A stretch of DNA of 64,000 bases, taken from NCBI RefSeq assembly GCF_018613315.1, contig NZ_JAGGQL010000011.1:27852-91851 (forward strand), written 5' to 3'. The position numbers were made by a program, and so were the translations under genes. Every line of letters begins with the position of its first letter. Position 1 is the stretch's first letter. Below, piece after piece: positions 1 through 8,843 of the stretch. The notes below the pieces were generated by a model. It had not been told where the DNA came from, ran no database searches, and saw only the letters and a program-made list of their open reading frames with translations. The DNA is from Bacillus sp. ISL-37. Its GTDB lineage: Bacteria; Bacillota; Bacilli; Bacillales; Cytobacillaceae.

Positions 1-25
1 AAATGATTATATCTAGGAGGAGAAA

Positions 26-1453
26 ATGGAATTTAACAGTGTTCTGCTTGCATTCGTCTTTATTGCAGTCTTGCTGGCTGCGGGAATGCTCCTACGGATG
101 ACGATTCCTTTTTTCCAAAAGTATTTTATCCCTACCTCCCTTATTGCAGGTCTAATTGGATTGTTAATGAGTAAGGAAGCATTGGGAAAACTGGGGTCGA
201 TCATTCCGGGAGCAGACTTTCTGGAAAATGGCGTATATCCTGAAAAAGTGTACGACGTGATGCTTTCGATTCCTGAAGTCGCGATTACCATCATTTTTGC
301 GTCCCTTTTTTTAGGTAAAAAAATACCGGGAATCAAAAAGATATGGAAAATTGCCGGTCCTCAAGTGGCTTATGGCCAAATTGTATCATGGGGCCAGTAT
401 GTGGTCGGAATCCTCTTGGCGATTTTCATTTTGAAGCCAGTTTTTGGACTGCCTCCTATGGCAGGAGCATTGATTGAAATCGGATTTGAAGGCGGTCCAG
501 GTACGGCTGCCGGGATGAGAGGAACCTTTGATGCACTGGATTTTTCCGAAGGGGCCAGCATCGCGCTTGGCCTGGCAACAGTCGGAATCCTGACTGGTGT
601 GATCACCGGCATTATCATTGTCAATTGGGGAATCAGGAAAGGAATTGCCAAGGAAGCGAAAAAAGCTTCCGAGCTTTCTGACCGAGAGCAAAAAGGCCTG
701 TATCCTGAGGATGAAGAACAGTCGGCTGGAGAATTATCAACAAGATCGGAATCGATTGAATCGCTGACAGTCAATTTCATGTTCATCTTTGTGGCAGTCG
801 GCGCAGGAATGGTTTTATTAAAAGGGCTGTTGTTCCTGGAAAATACCACCTGGGGACCGGCTTACGATATAGAAATTATCAAGCATGTCCCATTGTTTCC
901 GATGGCCTTGCTTGGAGGTGTGGCAACACAGCTGCTATACGACCGGTTCAGCCCGTTCAAGCTTATTGATAAAAAGGTGCTCGGCAGGATTGAAGGCTTT
1001 TCCCTGGATGTTTTGATCGTTGCATCTATAACAACCCTATCCGTTACAGCGATCAGTGAGCATATTCTGCCATTCCTTATCCTAGCTGGAGCAGGGATCG
1101 CGCTGAATCTCGCTGCGTTTTTCTTGCTTGCGAAAAGAATAATGCCGGAGTTCTGGCTTGAAAGAGGGATTCTTCAATATGGGCAATCAATGGGCATGAC
1201 AACTACTGGTTTGCTTTTGCTCCAGATTGTCGATCCGGAAAATGAAACACCGGCGCTTGAAGGATTTGGCTATAAACAAATTCTGTTTGAGCCGATTGTT
1301 GGAGGCGGTTTGTTCACCGCTGCGTCCATGCCGCTCATCGCACAGTTTGGCCCGGTACCGGTTTTGATTGGGACAGGAATCCTGTTTGCGGTCTGGCTTT
1401 CAATCGGACTCTTTTATTTTGGAAAAAAGGACAATAAGGGTGCCCAATCGTGA
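26..1453 (+). CDS. gltS: Sodium/glutamate symporter, ESS (GltS) family
   Basis: This 475-residue polytopic membrane protein has the hydrophobic profile of the ESS family, which couples Na+ to glutamate uptake. The glycine-rich motif GFEGGPGTAAG at about residues 153-163 corresponds to the GGxGT signature of GltS. A charged cytoplasmic loop lies near residues 205-245. It is longer than E. coli GltS (about 400 residues), mainly through this loop. The ATG follows an AGGAGGAG ribosome site at 14-22. The exact substrate is inferred from family membership. It appears monocistronic and is followed by a nested inverted repeat. Confidence 0.82.
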   Translation: MEFNSVLLAFVFIAVLLAAGMLLRMTIPFFQKYFIPTSLIAGLIGLLMSKEALGKLGSIIPGADFLENGVYPEKVYDVMLSIPEVAITIIFASLFLGKKIPGIKKIWKIAGPQVAYGQIVSWGQYVVGILLAIFILKPVFGLPPMAGALIEIGFEGGPGTAAGMRGTFDALDFSEGASIALGLATVGILTGVITGIIIVNWGIRKGIAKEAKKASELSDREQKGLYPEDEEQSAGELSTRSESIESLTVNFMFIFVAVGAGMVLLKGLLFLENTTWGPAYDIEIIKHVPLFPMALLGGVATQLLYDRFSPFKLIDKKVLGRIEGFSLDVLIVASITTLSVTAISEHILPFLILAGAGIALNLAAFFLLAKRIMPEFWLERGILQYGQSMGMTTTGLLLLQIVDPENETPALEGFGYKQILFEPIVGGGLFTAASMPLIAQFGPVPVLIGTGILFAVWLSIGLFYFGKKDNKGAQS

Positions 1454-1501
1454 CAAAAAAACTTTTTTGAAAAGTTTACTTAAAATTTCACAATTGGGCA
1501 C
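1440..1501. other. Nested inverted repeat at the 3' end of gltS
   Basis: Outer arms at 1440-1453 and 1488-1501 pair at 13 of 14 positions. Inside them, 1459-1466 and 1470-1477 form a perfect 8-bp stem with a 3-nt loop. The left outer arm overlaps the last codons and stop of gltS. No clean T-tract follows the outer stem, so this may be a 3'-end stabiliser, a weak terminator or a protein-binding palindrome. Confidence 0.55.
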
Positions 1502-1583
1502 GCTTACATCTGAGAGTGTTTCTTGATTATTGGGATTCATTTCGATAAAGTGATAGAGAATATAAAATAATGGAGGATCAGAC

Positions 1584-2933
1584 ATGACACATGTTCGTTT
1601 TGATTACTCAAAGGCGCTAAGCTTTTTTGGTGAACACGAAGTTACATACTTAAGGGATTTTGTAAAAGTAGCCCATCATTCATTACATGAAAAGACTGGT
1701 GCAGGCAGCGACTTTTTAGGCTGGATTGATCTGCCTGTAGACTATGATAAAGAAGAATTCGCACGCATCCAGAAATCTGCGGAAAAGATTAAGAGTGATT
1801 CTGATGTTCTGCTTGTTGTAGGGATTGGCGGCTCTTATCTTGGTGCACGTGCTGCGCTTGAATTTTTACAGCACAGCTTCTATAATGCTCTTCCAAAAGA
1901 AAAGCGCAAGACACCGCAAATTATCTTTATCGGCAACAACATCAGCTCATCTTATATGACAGATGTTATGGATCTTTTAGAAGGAAAAGATTTCTCGATC
2001 AATGTCATCTCAAAATCTGGAACAACGACTGAGCCTGCAATCGCATTCCGTATTTTCCGCAAGCTTCTTGAAGAGAAGTATGGAGTGGAAGCAGCCCGCA
2101 AACGCATTTATGCAACAACGGATAAAGCACGCGGTGCATTGAAAACACTTGCGGACGAAGAAGGCTATGAATCATTCGTGATTCCTGATGATGTTGGCGG
2201 ACGTTACTCTGTATTGACGGCTGTAGGCTTGCTGCCAATCGCTGTCAGCGGTTCAGATATCGAAGCCATGATGAAAGGCGCGGCACAGGCAAGAGAGGAT
2301 TTCGGAAAGTCAGAGCTTGAAGAAAATCCTGCCTACCAATACGCAGCAGTCCGTAACGCGCTTTACAACAAAGGCAAGACAATTGAAATGCTGATCAACT
2401 ATGAGCCATCTCTTCAGTACTTCTCTGAGTGGTGGAAGCAGTTATTCGGCGAAAGCGAAGGAAAAGACCAGAAGGGGATTTATCCTTCTTCAGCAAACTT
2501 TTCGACTGACCTTCACTCACTTGGACAATATGTGCAGGAAGGCCGCCGTGACTTGTTCGAAACAATCATCAAGGTCGAGAGCCCTCGCCATGAAATGACA
2601 ATTGAAGAAGCTGCAAGCGATCTTGACGGCTTGAACTATCTAGCTGGCAAGACGGTTGATTTCGTCAACAACAAGGCGTTCGAAGGAACAATGCTTGCTC
2701 ATACTGATGGCGGCGTGCCGAATCTTGTTTTGACAATCCCTCAGCTTGATGAGTATACTTTCGGATACCTTGTATACTTCTTCGAAAAAGCATGTGCAAT
2801 GAGCGGCTACCTGCTTGGAGTGAATCCATTCGACCAGCCAGGTGTTGAAGAGTACAAAGTGAACATGTTCGCACTGCTTGGCAAACCAGGCTTCGAAGAA
2901 AAGAAAGCAGAATTGGAAAAGAGACTTAAATAA
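1584..2933 (+). CDS. pgi: Glucose-6-phosphate isomerase
   Basis: The enzyme interconverts glucose 6-phosphate and fructose 6-phosphate in the cytoplasm. At 449 residues it matches the usual Bacillus length. Family landmarks are GIGGSYLGA near residue 82, the [11 protein letters not shown] segment with the catalytic glutamate near residue 289, and DLHSLGQ with the catalytic histidine near residue 311. A TGGAGG site lies just before the ATG and a strong terminator follows. The neighbouring YugN-like and YugO-like genes repeat the pgi-yugN-yugO association known from B. subtilis. Confidence 0.97.
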   Translation: MTHVRFDYSKALSFFGEHEVTYLRDFVKVAHHSLHEKTGAGSDFLGWIDLPVDYDKEEFARIQKSAEKIKSDSDVLLVVGIGGSYLGARAALEFLQHSFYNALPKEKRKTPQIIFIGNNISSSYMTDVMDLLEGKDFSINVISKSGTTTEPAIAFRIFRKLLEEKYGVEAARKRIYATTDKARGALKTLADEEGYESFVIPDDVGGRYSVLTAVGLLPIAVSGSDIEAMMKGAAQAREDFGKSELEENPAYQYAAVRNALYNKGKTIEMLINYEPSLQYFSEWWKQLFGESEGKDQKGIYPSSANFSTDLHSLGQYVQEGRRDLFETIIKVESPRHEMTIEEAASDLDGLNYLAGKTVDFVNNKAFEGTMLAHTDGGVPNLVLTIPQLDEYTFGYLVYFFEKACAMSGYLLGVNPFDQPGVEEYKVNMFALLGKPGFEEKKAELEKRLK

Positions 2934-2940
2934 TAGTGAA

Positions 2941-2975
2941 AAGGAGCACCCAATACAAGCGGGTGCTCCTTTTGT
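2941..2975 (+). terminator. Rho-independent terminator of pgi
   Basis: A GC-rich stem (AAGGAGCACCC pairing with GGGTGCTCCTT) closes a 9-nt loop and runs into TTTTG directly after pgi. Confidence 0.9.
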
Positions 2976-3023
2976 GTAGATGATTTTTTGAAAACTGGAA
3001 AAAACCGCGTGAAATTTCCAGTT

Positions 3024-3140
3024 CGCCAATAAATTTTGATAATCGCCAATAAAGTTGTGAAAATCGCCAATAAAGTTGGATTATCGCCAATAAAGTTGTG
3101 AAAACCGCGAATAAAAATAAATTATCGCCAATAAACGTAA
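3024..3140. repeat. Short tandem array, about 20.5-bp period
   Basis: The motif CGCCAATAAA begins at 3024, 3044, 3065, 3085, 3106 (as GCGAATAAA) and 3126, which are steps of 20 or 21 bp. It is the main content of the gap between the pgi terminator and the YugN-like gene. The rest (3141-3322) shows no clear feature. Single CGCCAATATA copies recur near 37092 and 42624. Confidence 0.75.
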
Positions 3141-3322
3141 TGACAGTAGAAAAAATGTCCGTTATCCAGCCTATGACGGACAGAAATAGCAAAATTACCG
3201 AAGAAAGTGTCTGTCATCACCAACCTAAATCAGTTTCAGACCTGAGTCTAGCTTTCGCCACTCATTAAAATATCCCTTTTGGTTAAAACTAAGCGAAAAT
3301 GAATGGAAAGGCGGAACGACCA

Positions 3323-3727
3323 TTGATTGAGATACAATCTGAGCTTGAGGGCAAACATTTTGATCTATTTAAACTGGAGCAACTGCTTAAACCTTTAGGA
3401 TATTCCATCGGGGGAAACTGGGATTATGACCATGGTGCTTTTGATTATAAAATTGATGATGAAGTGGGTTATCAATTTTTGCGTCTGCCATTTAAGGCAA
3501 TTGACGGCCAGCTTGATTCCAAAGGCTGCACTGTAAAATTACAGCGCCCATTCCTTCTCTCGCATAAATATCAGCGAGGAATCGATGACCATGCAGAGAT
3601 CGGGAATGCCAGCGCCTCATTCAATCAATTTCAGGAACCTGTGGACAAGGATGCGAGCTTTCCGGAAAAATACATCGAAGTCGGAAAGTCGCTTGTCCGC
3701 GAAGTAGAATCTGCTTTGCTTCATTGA
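3323..3727 (+). CDS. YugN-like family protein
   Basis: This is a soluble protein of about 134 residues resembling the YugN-like family, whose role is not established. It has no signal peptide or membrane segment. An ATG at 3299 is in frame but has no ribosome site. The TTG at 3323 lies 8 nt behind AAAGGCGG, so I prefer the TTG start. The position between pgi and a YugO-type K+ channel matches B. subtilis synteny, which is the best support for the name. It ends just before the oppositely oriented channel gene. Confidence 0.8.
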   Translation: MIEIQSELEGKHFDLFKLEQLLKPLGYSIGGNWDYDHGAFDYKIDDEVGYQFLRLPFKAIDGQLDSKGCTVKLQRPFLLSHKYQRGIDDHAEIGNASASFNQFQEPVDKDASFPEKYIEVGKSLVREVESALLH

Positions 3728-4723
3728 TCATTGATCATTGGAAATCGCAAGCAACTGATCATCGTACTTAATTTTGATATTGTTTTTGGGGTTGACGATT
3801 ATGTCATCCCCTCTTTTGCGTCCAATCAATATAATATTGCGCTCGTTCAGCAGAAAGCTGCTTGCCTCCTGGAAATTTTTATCAATAAGAGAAGCTTCCG
3901 GTTCAATATAAGACAAGCGCTTTCCGTTTAATTCCCCAAGTAAATCCAGCAAAGGGTTCACAACTTCCGCAGAAGCGATACTGTTTAATAGTACGGCGCT
4001 AGTCAAAGAATTAGCAGGAATCAGTTCATCTGCTCCCGCTCTCCTAGCATTATTGATCTGTTCGCTGGTTTGGATTTCTGCAATGCAGCGGATATCCGGA
4101 TTCAATCCTTTGATGGCTAGCAGCGTGAGGATGGTGTTCATGTCAGCTTGCAGTTCATCAAGGTTTTGGTCGGATGTAATAATTACTTTTCTGGCTGTTG
4201 AGATACCGGCATTCAATAAAGTTTCATCTTTGTTCGCCCTTCCCCTGATGAAATGAACATTGTCATCCTTAATGGGATTAGACCCCAATGAATCGTCCAC
4301 CAATATGATTAGTTCATCAGATTCAATGAGAGACCTGATAACAGAACGAGACCTTTCGTTCCACCCGATGATGATAATCTGATCATTACCCTTAAAGCCT
4401 ACTTTCCCCTCTGCATAGGCATTTTGTTTGGTAACAGTTGCTGCTGAAAGGTGGATAAAATAGGACGATAAAAATCCTGTACCAATCAGCAGGAGAAGTA
4501 TTGCTGTTATTCGTCCCCATGTAGATACGGGATAGTAATCTCCGAACCCTACTGTTGATGCAGTAATGATAGCCCACCAGACCCCATCAAAGATTGTTGG
4601 AAAGCTTTTCGGTTCAACAAAATGAATGACGACTCCAAACAGAGTAATCATCATAGAGGCAATCATTAGGATCCTTGCTAATATCGGCAGCTTGATAAAA
4701 CGCATATATAAGTGACTGGTCAT
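3728..4723 (-). CDS. YugO-type potassium channel with RCK domain
   Basis: The 331-residue protein has two membrane helices around a pore loop with the K+ selectivity filter TVGFGD at residues 57-62. A cytoplasmic TrkA-N/RCK Rossmann domain begins near residue 112. This is the MthK/YugO layout. B. subtilis YugO exports K+ during biofilm electrical signalling and is cotranscribed with the small gene mstX. I see no mstX upstream here, only a structured repeat. It converges with the YugN-like gene with essentially no gap. Confidence 0.88.
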   Translation of the reverse strand: MTSHLYMRFIKLPILARILMIASMMITLFGVVIHFVEPKSFPTIFDGVWWAIITASTVGFGDYYPVSTWGRITAILLLLIGTGFLSSYFIHLSAATVTKQNAYAEGKVGFKGNDQIIIIGWNERSRSVIRSLIESDELIILVDDSLGSNPIKDDNVHFIRGRANKDETLLNAGISTARKVIITSDQNLDELQADMNTILTLLAIKGLNPDIRCIAEIQTSEQINNARRAGADELIPANSLTSAVLLNSIASAEVVNPLLDLLGELNGKRLSYIEPEASLIDKNFQEASSFLLNERNIILIGRKRGDDIIVNPKNNIKIKYDDQLLAISNDQ

Positions 4724-4804
4724 TCTAATCCTCCTCTTTTTCTCTCGTTTAATAGGAATTTATAAAACAATTTAGTTCTGGATCATTACATTTAGTCATC
4801 TTAA

Positions 4805-4976
4805 TCCAGCTCCAGCGCCTAGCCCCTCGAGTCGCTTCGGACCGCCCAAGGAAGTCAAAGAACGACTTCATCGGTCGGCCCTCCGTGGCACACGATGTGC
4901 TAGCCCCGCCAGCCACAGGACGTGGCGTTATAGGCGGGCAGCGCTTGTCGGGGCTGAACGAGGCGCTTGCGCTTTT
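4805..4976. repeat. GC-rich structured intergenic repeat, about 172 nt
   Basis: This block is much richer in GC than its flanks. Its ends pair: CAGCGCCTAGCCCC at 4813-4826 with GGGGCTGAACGAGGCGCTTG at 4950-4969. Internal complementary stretches allow further stems. Similar elements are dispersed in many Bacillus chromosomes. Only this full copy is in the window. It has no long ORF. The remaining parts of the gap (4724-4804 and 4977-5159) show nothing else distinct. Confidence 0.65.
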
Positions 4977-5159
4977 TGTTCCTATATGTATGAAAACAAT
5001 ATTTACTTTTCCCCTGTTTCTCTAATCAAAAACTGAAATATGTAATTCTATTCTTGTCGAGCAAAATCTTTTTTACACAGAAAATAAGTAATTGTTCATT
5101 AGCCCGTACCAAAAATACTGTACATACATATGTTGGGTAGTAAAGGAGGGGATTATGAT

Positions 5160-5366
5160 ATGTCATTCAACTGGGGATCTAATGTATTGCTTTTTCTTGC
5201 TTGCATGCTCGCGGGATGGGCGCTGATTGAATTTGGTCCGTTGCTGCTGACCCTTGCAGGGCTGGGCATTTTCGGTATTATTGGAGTAATTGTCATTGTG
5301 CTTTTTGCTTTCGTCATTATCTTTATTGGCTTAAGGGTATTATTCAGAGGCGGTTGGCGCGGCTGA
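5160..5366 (+). CDS. Small two-helix membrane protein
   Basis: I do not recognise this 68-residue protein. It has two hydrophobic segments (about residues 8-25 and 28-57) and ends in a basic RVLFRGGWRG tail. The chosen ATG lies 10 nt behind AAAGGAGG (5142-5149). An upstream in-frame ATG at 5130 would put the ribosome site inside the gene. A terminator follows, so it is probably monocistronic. Confidence 0.75.
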   Translation: MSFNWGSNVLLFLACMLAGWALIEFGPLLLTLAGLGIFGIIGVIVIVLFAFVIIFIGLRVLFRGGWRG

Positions 5367-5375
5367 CTTTCCTTG

Positions 5376-5406
5376 TAAAGAACCTGTCTAATCGGCAGGT
5401 TCTTTT
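5376..5406 (+). terminator. Rho-independent terminator
   Basis: AAAGAACCTG and CAGGTTCTTT pair and run into a T-tract, 10 bp after the small membrane gene. Confidence 0.9.
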
Positions 5407-5488
5407 TCGTGTTGTTTCGAAAAATAGAGATAAACTTGGACATCCATAAATATATTTTTTAAGAGTGCAAGGAATAGGAGTGGTATAC

Positions 5489-6073
5489 ATGCATGAATTT
5501 ATTATGACTGTTTTGGACTGGCTGGCCAGTCTTGGGTACATAGGGATAGCCCTCGGATTAATGCTTGAGGTCATCCCAAGCGAGATCGTCCTTGGTTACG
5601 GAGGATATATGGTTTCTGAAGGGGCAATTGGTTTTATCGGTGCGGTCGTTGCTGGTACAATTGGCGGGACCATCGCGCAGTTATTCTTATATTGGCTCGG
5701 ATATTATGGCGGCAGGCCGATGCTGGAGAAATACGGGAAGTATTTATTGATCAAACAGCATCATCTGGATGTTTCTGAAAGATGGTTCAAGCAATATGGA
5801 CCTGGTGTGATTTTCTCGGCAAGGTTCATCCCGGTGGTCAGGCATGCCATATCTATTCCTGCGGGCATCGCCGGGATGTCAGCGCTCAAATTCACACTGT
5901 ATACAATAGCAGCAATGGTTCCATGGACAATTTTTTTCCTCTATCTCGGCATAGTTCTCGGCGAAAATTGGTCAGGCATCAAGGAAGTGGCCCAACCTTT
6001 CATAATACCTGTAAGTATTATTGCATTAGGTGCAGGAGCTGTTTATTTACTGGCGGCACGTAAACGAATATAA
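5489..6073 (+). CDS. DedA family membrane protein
   Basis: The 194-residue protein belongs to the DedA/SNARE-associated (VTT) family of undecaprenyl-phosphate or phospholipid translocase-type proteins. The early ExxPSE segment (MLEVIPSEIVLGYGG), the FSARFIPVVRH basic motif and the helical C-terminus are typical. The ATG at 5489 lies behind AGGAG (5476-5480). An in-frame GTG at 5465 has no good site. Its specific lipid substrate cannot be told from sequence. Confidence 0.87.
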   Translation: MHEFIMTVLDWLASLGYIGIALGLMLEVIPSEIVLGYGGYMVSEGAIGFIGAVVAGTIGGTIAQLFLYWLGYYGGRPMLEKYGKYLLIKQHHLDVSERWFKQYGPGVIFSARFIPVVRHAISIPAGIAGMSALKFTLYTIAAMVPWTIFFLYLGIVLGENWSGIKEVAQPFIIPVSIIALGAGAVYLLAARKRI

Positions 6074-6082
6074 GGAATAATG

Positions 6083-6110
6083 AACTCAGGAACTTTCCTG
6101 AGTTTTTTTC
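6083..6110 (+). terminator. Rho-independent terminator
   Basis: ACTCAGGA and TCCTGAGT form a short stem followed by seven T residues after the DedA gene. Confidence 0.9.
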
Positions 6111-6194
6111 ATGCTCAAAACTCATAAAACATAGCAGATTAGTAAAAGTTAAGAAAAGGAAGAAATATTCCGTGCGGCAGGGAGAAGGTTCACG

Positions 6195-7739
6195 ATGTTA
6201 AAGGAAATGCTCAGGCTGATTACGAAACAGCAGAGGAATACAGCTCCCGCAGTGGATAAGCTGGAGGGAGAGCAGACATCCCTTAAGGAAAAGGGATTCA
6301 GCAGAAATCTCCAGGAAAATCTATCGATATTAAAGCAGCTTTACAGCATTCCTGATAATAAGGATGTTAAATTGCGACAATTGTACCTTGAAGGCTTTAA
6401 TAAGCAGGCAGCATTATTGTTTATTAGCACGATTACAGATGTTAAGAGTATCGAAGAAAATATCCTAAAGCCTCTAACGGAAAATACAGCTTCCAATAAA
6501 AAGGTGAAGGATATAGTTGCAATCCAAATGGTAAAAGAAATCACCTTATTTAAGGATGCAGTCAAGGATATTAACAAAGGAAATGCGCTCCTCATCCTGG
6601 ATGGAGAACCTAAGGCGTACATTATGGATTGTCCTGATTTTCAAAGCAGGGCGATTGAAAAGCCGGAAAGTGAGATTCTCATCAAGGGACCTAAGGAAGC
6701 GTTCAATGAAAAGGCTGTAGCGAATATATCATTACTCAGAAAAAAAATCAGGAACGAAAACCTTATTGTTGAAGCAGTGGAAGTCTCGCAACGGTCCCAT
6801 AATGATGTTTTTGTCCTATATATTCGCGGGCTCGCTAATGAGAAATTGATCGACAATATCAAGGAAAGATTGGGCAGTCTTGATGTGAATTCGATCCAAA
6901 ATCTTTCGCTGCTGGAGGAATACATTGAGGAACGGAATTATTCATTGTTTCCTAGCATTCTTTCGACAGAGAGGCCTGACAGGGCAGCCTCTTTTTTAGA
7001 AGATGGCTATATCGTCTTGCTAATGGATAATTCACCTGATAGTCTCGTTCTCCCTGCGACATTTTGGGCTTTTTTTCATAGTCCTGAGGATCACTATCTT
7101 AGGTTTTTTTATGGGAACTTTACGAGAGCGTTAAGAATGACTGCCCTTTTCATCACGATTTTCACATCAGCTATTTACGTGGCTATCACCACTTATCATG
7201 CTGAAATGATTCCGCCAGACTTGCTGCTGGCAATTGCTGCATCTCGCGAAAAAGTTCCTTTTCCCGCGGTGATTGAAATATTGATCATGGAGCTGGCATT
7301 CGAGCTGATCAGGGAAGCTGGGTTACGTGTTCCCAGTCCGATAGGACCGACCATCGGGATTGTTGGAGCCTTAATCCTTGGACAGGCAGCCGTCGAAGCA
7401 AATATTATCAGTCCGATTGTTATTATTGTTGTCGCACTTGGAGGACTTAGTTCGTTTGCAGTCAGTGATCTAAGTTTGAATTTCGCAGTAAGGCTAACTC
7501 GCTTTCTATTTATCCTGAGTGCAGCGATGATGGGAATTTACGGTATGACTGCAGTGTTTGTGGGAGGCTTATTCTACATGGTTTCTATTAAGTCATTTGG
7601 CGTACCGTATTTAGCGCCTATGTCACCAAATTACAAGTCCTCGAAGGATACGATTTTCCGCAGGTTAACCAAAAATGAAACGTTAAGGCCTGGTTTTTTA
7701 AAAACGACGGATTTACAAAAAAAGACTACTGGAGAATAG
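6195..7739 (+). CDS. Spore germinant receptor A subunit (GerA/GerKA family)
   Basis: The 514-residue A subunit of a nutrient germinant receptor sits in the spore inner membrane. Its N-terminal soluble part (to about residue 290) carries the conserved GerA-type sequence. The C-terminal half holds several membrane helices, including the ADLSLNFA-type segment written here as VSDLSLNFAVRL. GGGAGAAGG precedes the ATG. It starts a four-gene operon with B, C and D-like genes. Such operons are read in the forespore by sigma G. I see CATAGCA-like sequence upstream but no convincing full promoter. The germinant is unknown. Confidence 0.95.
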   Translation: MLKEMLRLITKQQRNTAPAVDKLEGEQTSLKEKGFSRNLQENLSILKQLYSIPDNKDVKLRQLYLEGFNKQAALLFISTITDVKSIEENILKPLTENTASNKKVKDIVAIQMVKEITLFKDAVKDINKGNALLILDGEPKAYIMDCPDFQSRAIEKPESEILIKGPKEAFNEKAVANISLLRKKIRNENLIVEAVEVSQRSHNDVFVLYIRGLANEKLIDNIKERLGSLDVNSIQNLSLLEEYIEERNYSLFPSILSTERPDRAASFLEDGYIVLLMDNSPDSLVLPATFWAFFHSPEDHYLRFFYGNFTRALRMTALFITIFTSAIYVAITTYHAEMIPPDLLLAIAASREKVPFPAVIEILIMELAFELIREAGLRVPSPIGPTIGIVGALILGQAAVEANIISPIVIIVVALGGLSSFAVSDLSLNFAVRLTRFLFILSAAMMGIYGMTAVFVGGLFYMVSIKSFGVPYLAPMSPNYKSSKDTIFRRLTKNETLRPGFLKTTDLQKKTTGE

Positions 7740-7742
7740 GCG

Positions 7743-8843
7743 ATGAAACAGGATAAGGGGAAAATTGGCATAAAAGAATATTTCGCGCTTATCTCGTTGA
7801 CTGTTGGGGCCAAATTAAGTGACGACACTCCTGCAATCATTTATGAACACGCAAAAAATGCCGGCTGGTTGGCAGCGTTGCTAATCGGATTTATGTCATT
7901 ACTTCCTATCATTTTGTTAATAAAAGTTTATTCAGCCCATAAAGGAAAAAACCTGCATGAAATTCTGCTGCATCTTTTTGGCAGGTTTTTTGGAACTCTC
8001 CTATCTATTTGCCTGTTAATCGGTGGAACAACGGCAGTCATAGCTGACTCAGGTACCTACGTGGACATTATTGGCTCGATGTATTTTACGAAAACGCCGG
8101 CTATCATCCTTTACATCATCTTGTTGGTTATTTGCGCTTACGGAGCAAAGAGGGGAATAGAACAGATTGGGACCGTTTCCTGGCTTTTGCTTCCATATAT
8201 TAAAATCACTTTGTTCGTTGCCCTGATTTTTACTTTTAAAAAAGGTACACTAGGCTACCTTTTCCCGTTCTGGGGTGAAGGACCTATTGAAGTGGCAAAA
8301 GCCTCTGTAAAAAATGTTTCGATATTTGTCGATTTTTTCTACCTTGCATTGATCATGCCACTCATCTCATCATATAAGGATATGAAAAAAGGAACGCTCT
8401 TAGGTCTGGGATTTATTACAGTGGAACTGAGCCTTGCACTTGTGGCGTATGTTGTTTTATTTGACTACACCACAGCTGAAATGCTGAACTATCCTTTTCA
8501 TGAAACAATCCGATTTATTCAGATTGGCTTTTTAGCAAATGTTGAAACATTATTTTTTCCTTTTTGGCTGGTCGCAACTCTCATCCGTTTTTCGTTTTAT
8601 CTATATCTAATCGCAACATTGCTGGGAGGGATTCTGAAGATTAAGGAGTTTGAATATCTCATTCCTTTGATCGCGACAATCATCTTGCTAATCGGATTAT
8701 CACCTGATGCTCCATCCATCACTCTCTATAATGTAAGGGAAAAAATACTTGTATTATTGAGTCCTGCCTTCATGATTCTTCCGCCATTTATGTGGATCGT
8801 GGCAAAAATTCGGGGGGATTTTAAGAATGAAACTTCACTCTAA
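7743..8843 (+). CDS. Spore germinant receptor B subunit (GerAB/GerKB permease)
   Basis: The 366-residue protein has about ten membrane helices and belongs to the spore germination branch of the amino acid permease (APC) superfamily. In GerA-type receptors the B subunit is thought to bind the nutrient. It starts 3 bp after the A gene stop, with the ribosome site in the end of the A gene (CTGGAGAATAGG), and overlaps the C gene by 17 bp, consistent with translational coupling. Confidence 0.95.
   Translation: MKQDKGKIGIKEYFALISLTVGAKLSDDTPAIIYEHAKNAGWLAALLIGFMSLLPIILLIKVYSAHKGKNLHEILLHLFGRFFGTLLSICLLIGGTTAVIADSGTYVDIIGSMYFTKTPAIILYIILLVICAYGAKRGIEQIGTVSWLLLPYIKITLFVALIFTFKKGTLGYLFPFWGEGPIEVAKASVKNVSIFVDFFYLALIMPLISSYKDMKKGTLLGLGFITVELSLALVAYVVLFDYTTAEMLNYPFHETIRFIQIGFLANVETLFFPFWLVATLIRFSFYLYLIATLLGGILKIKEFEYLIPLIATIILLIGLSPDAPSITLYNVREKILVLLSPAFMILPPFMWIVAKIRGDFKNETSL

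Noticed and set aside
370..849. Minus-strand frame of 159 codons within gltS
   Set aside because: It is a shadow of the symporter gene with no ribosome site and no recognisable domain.
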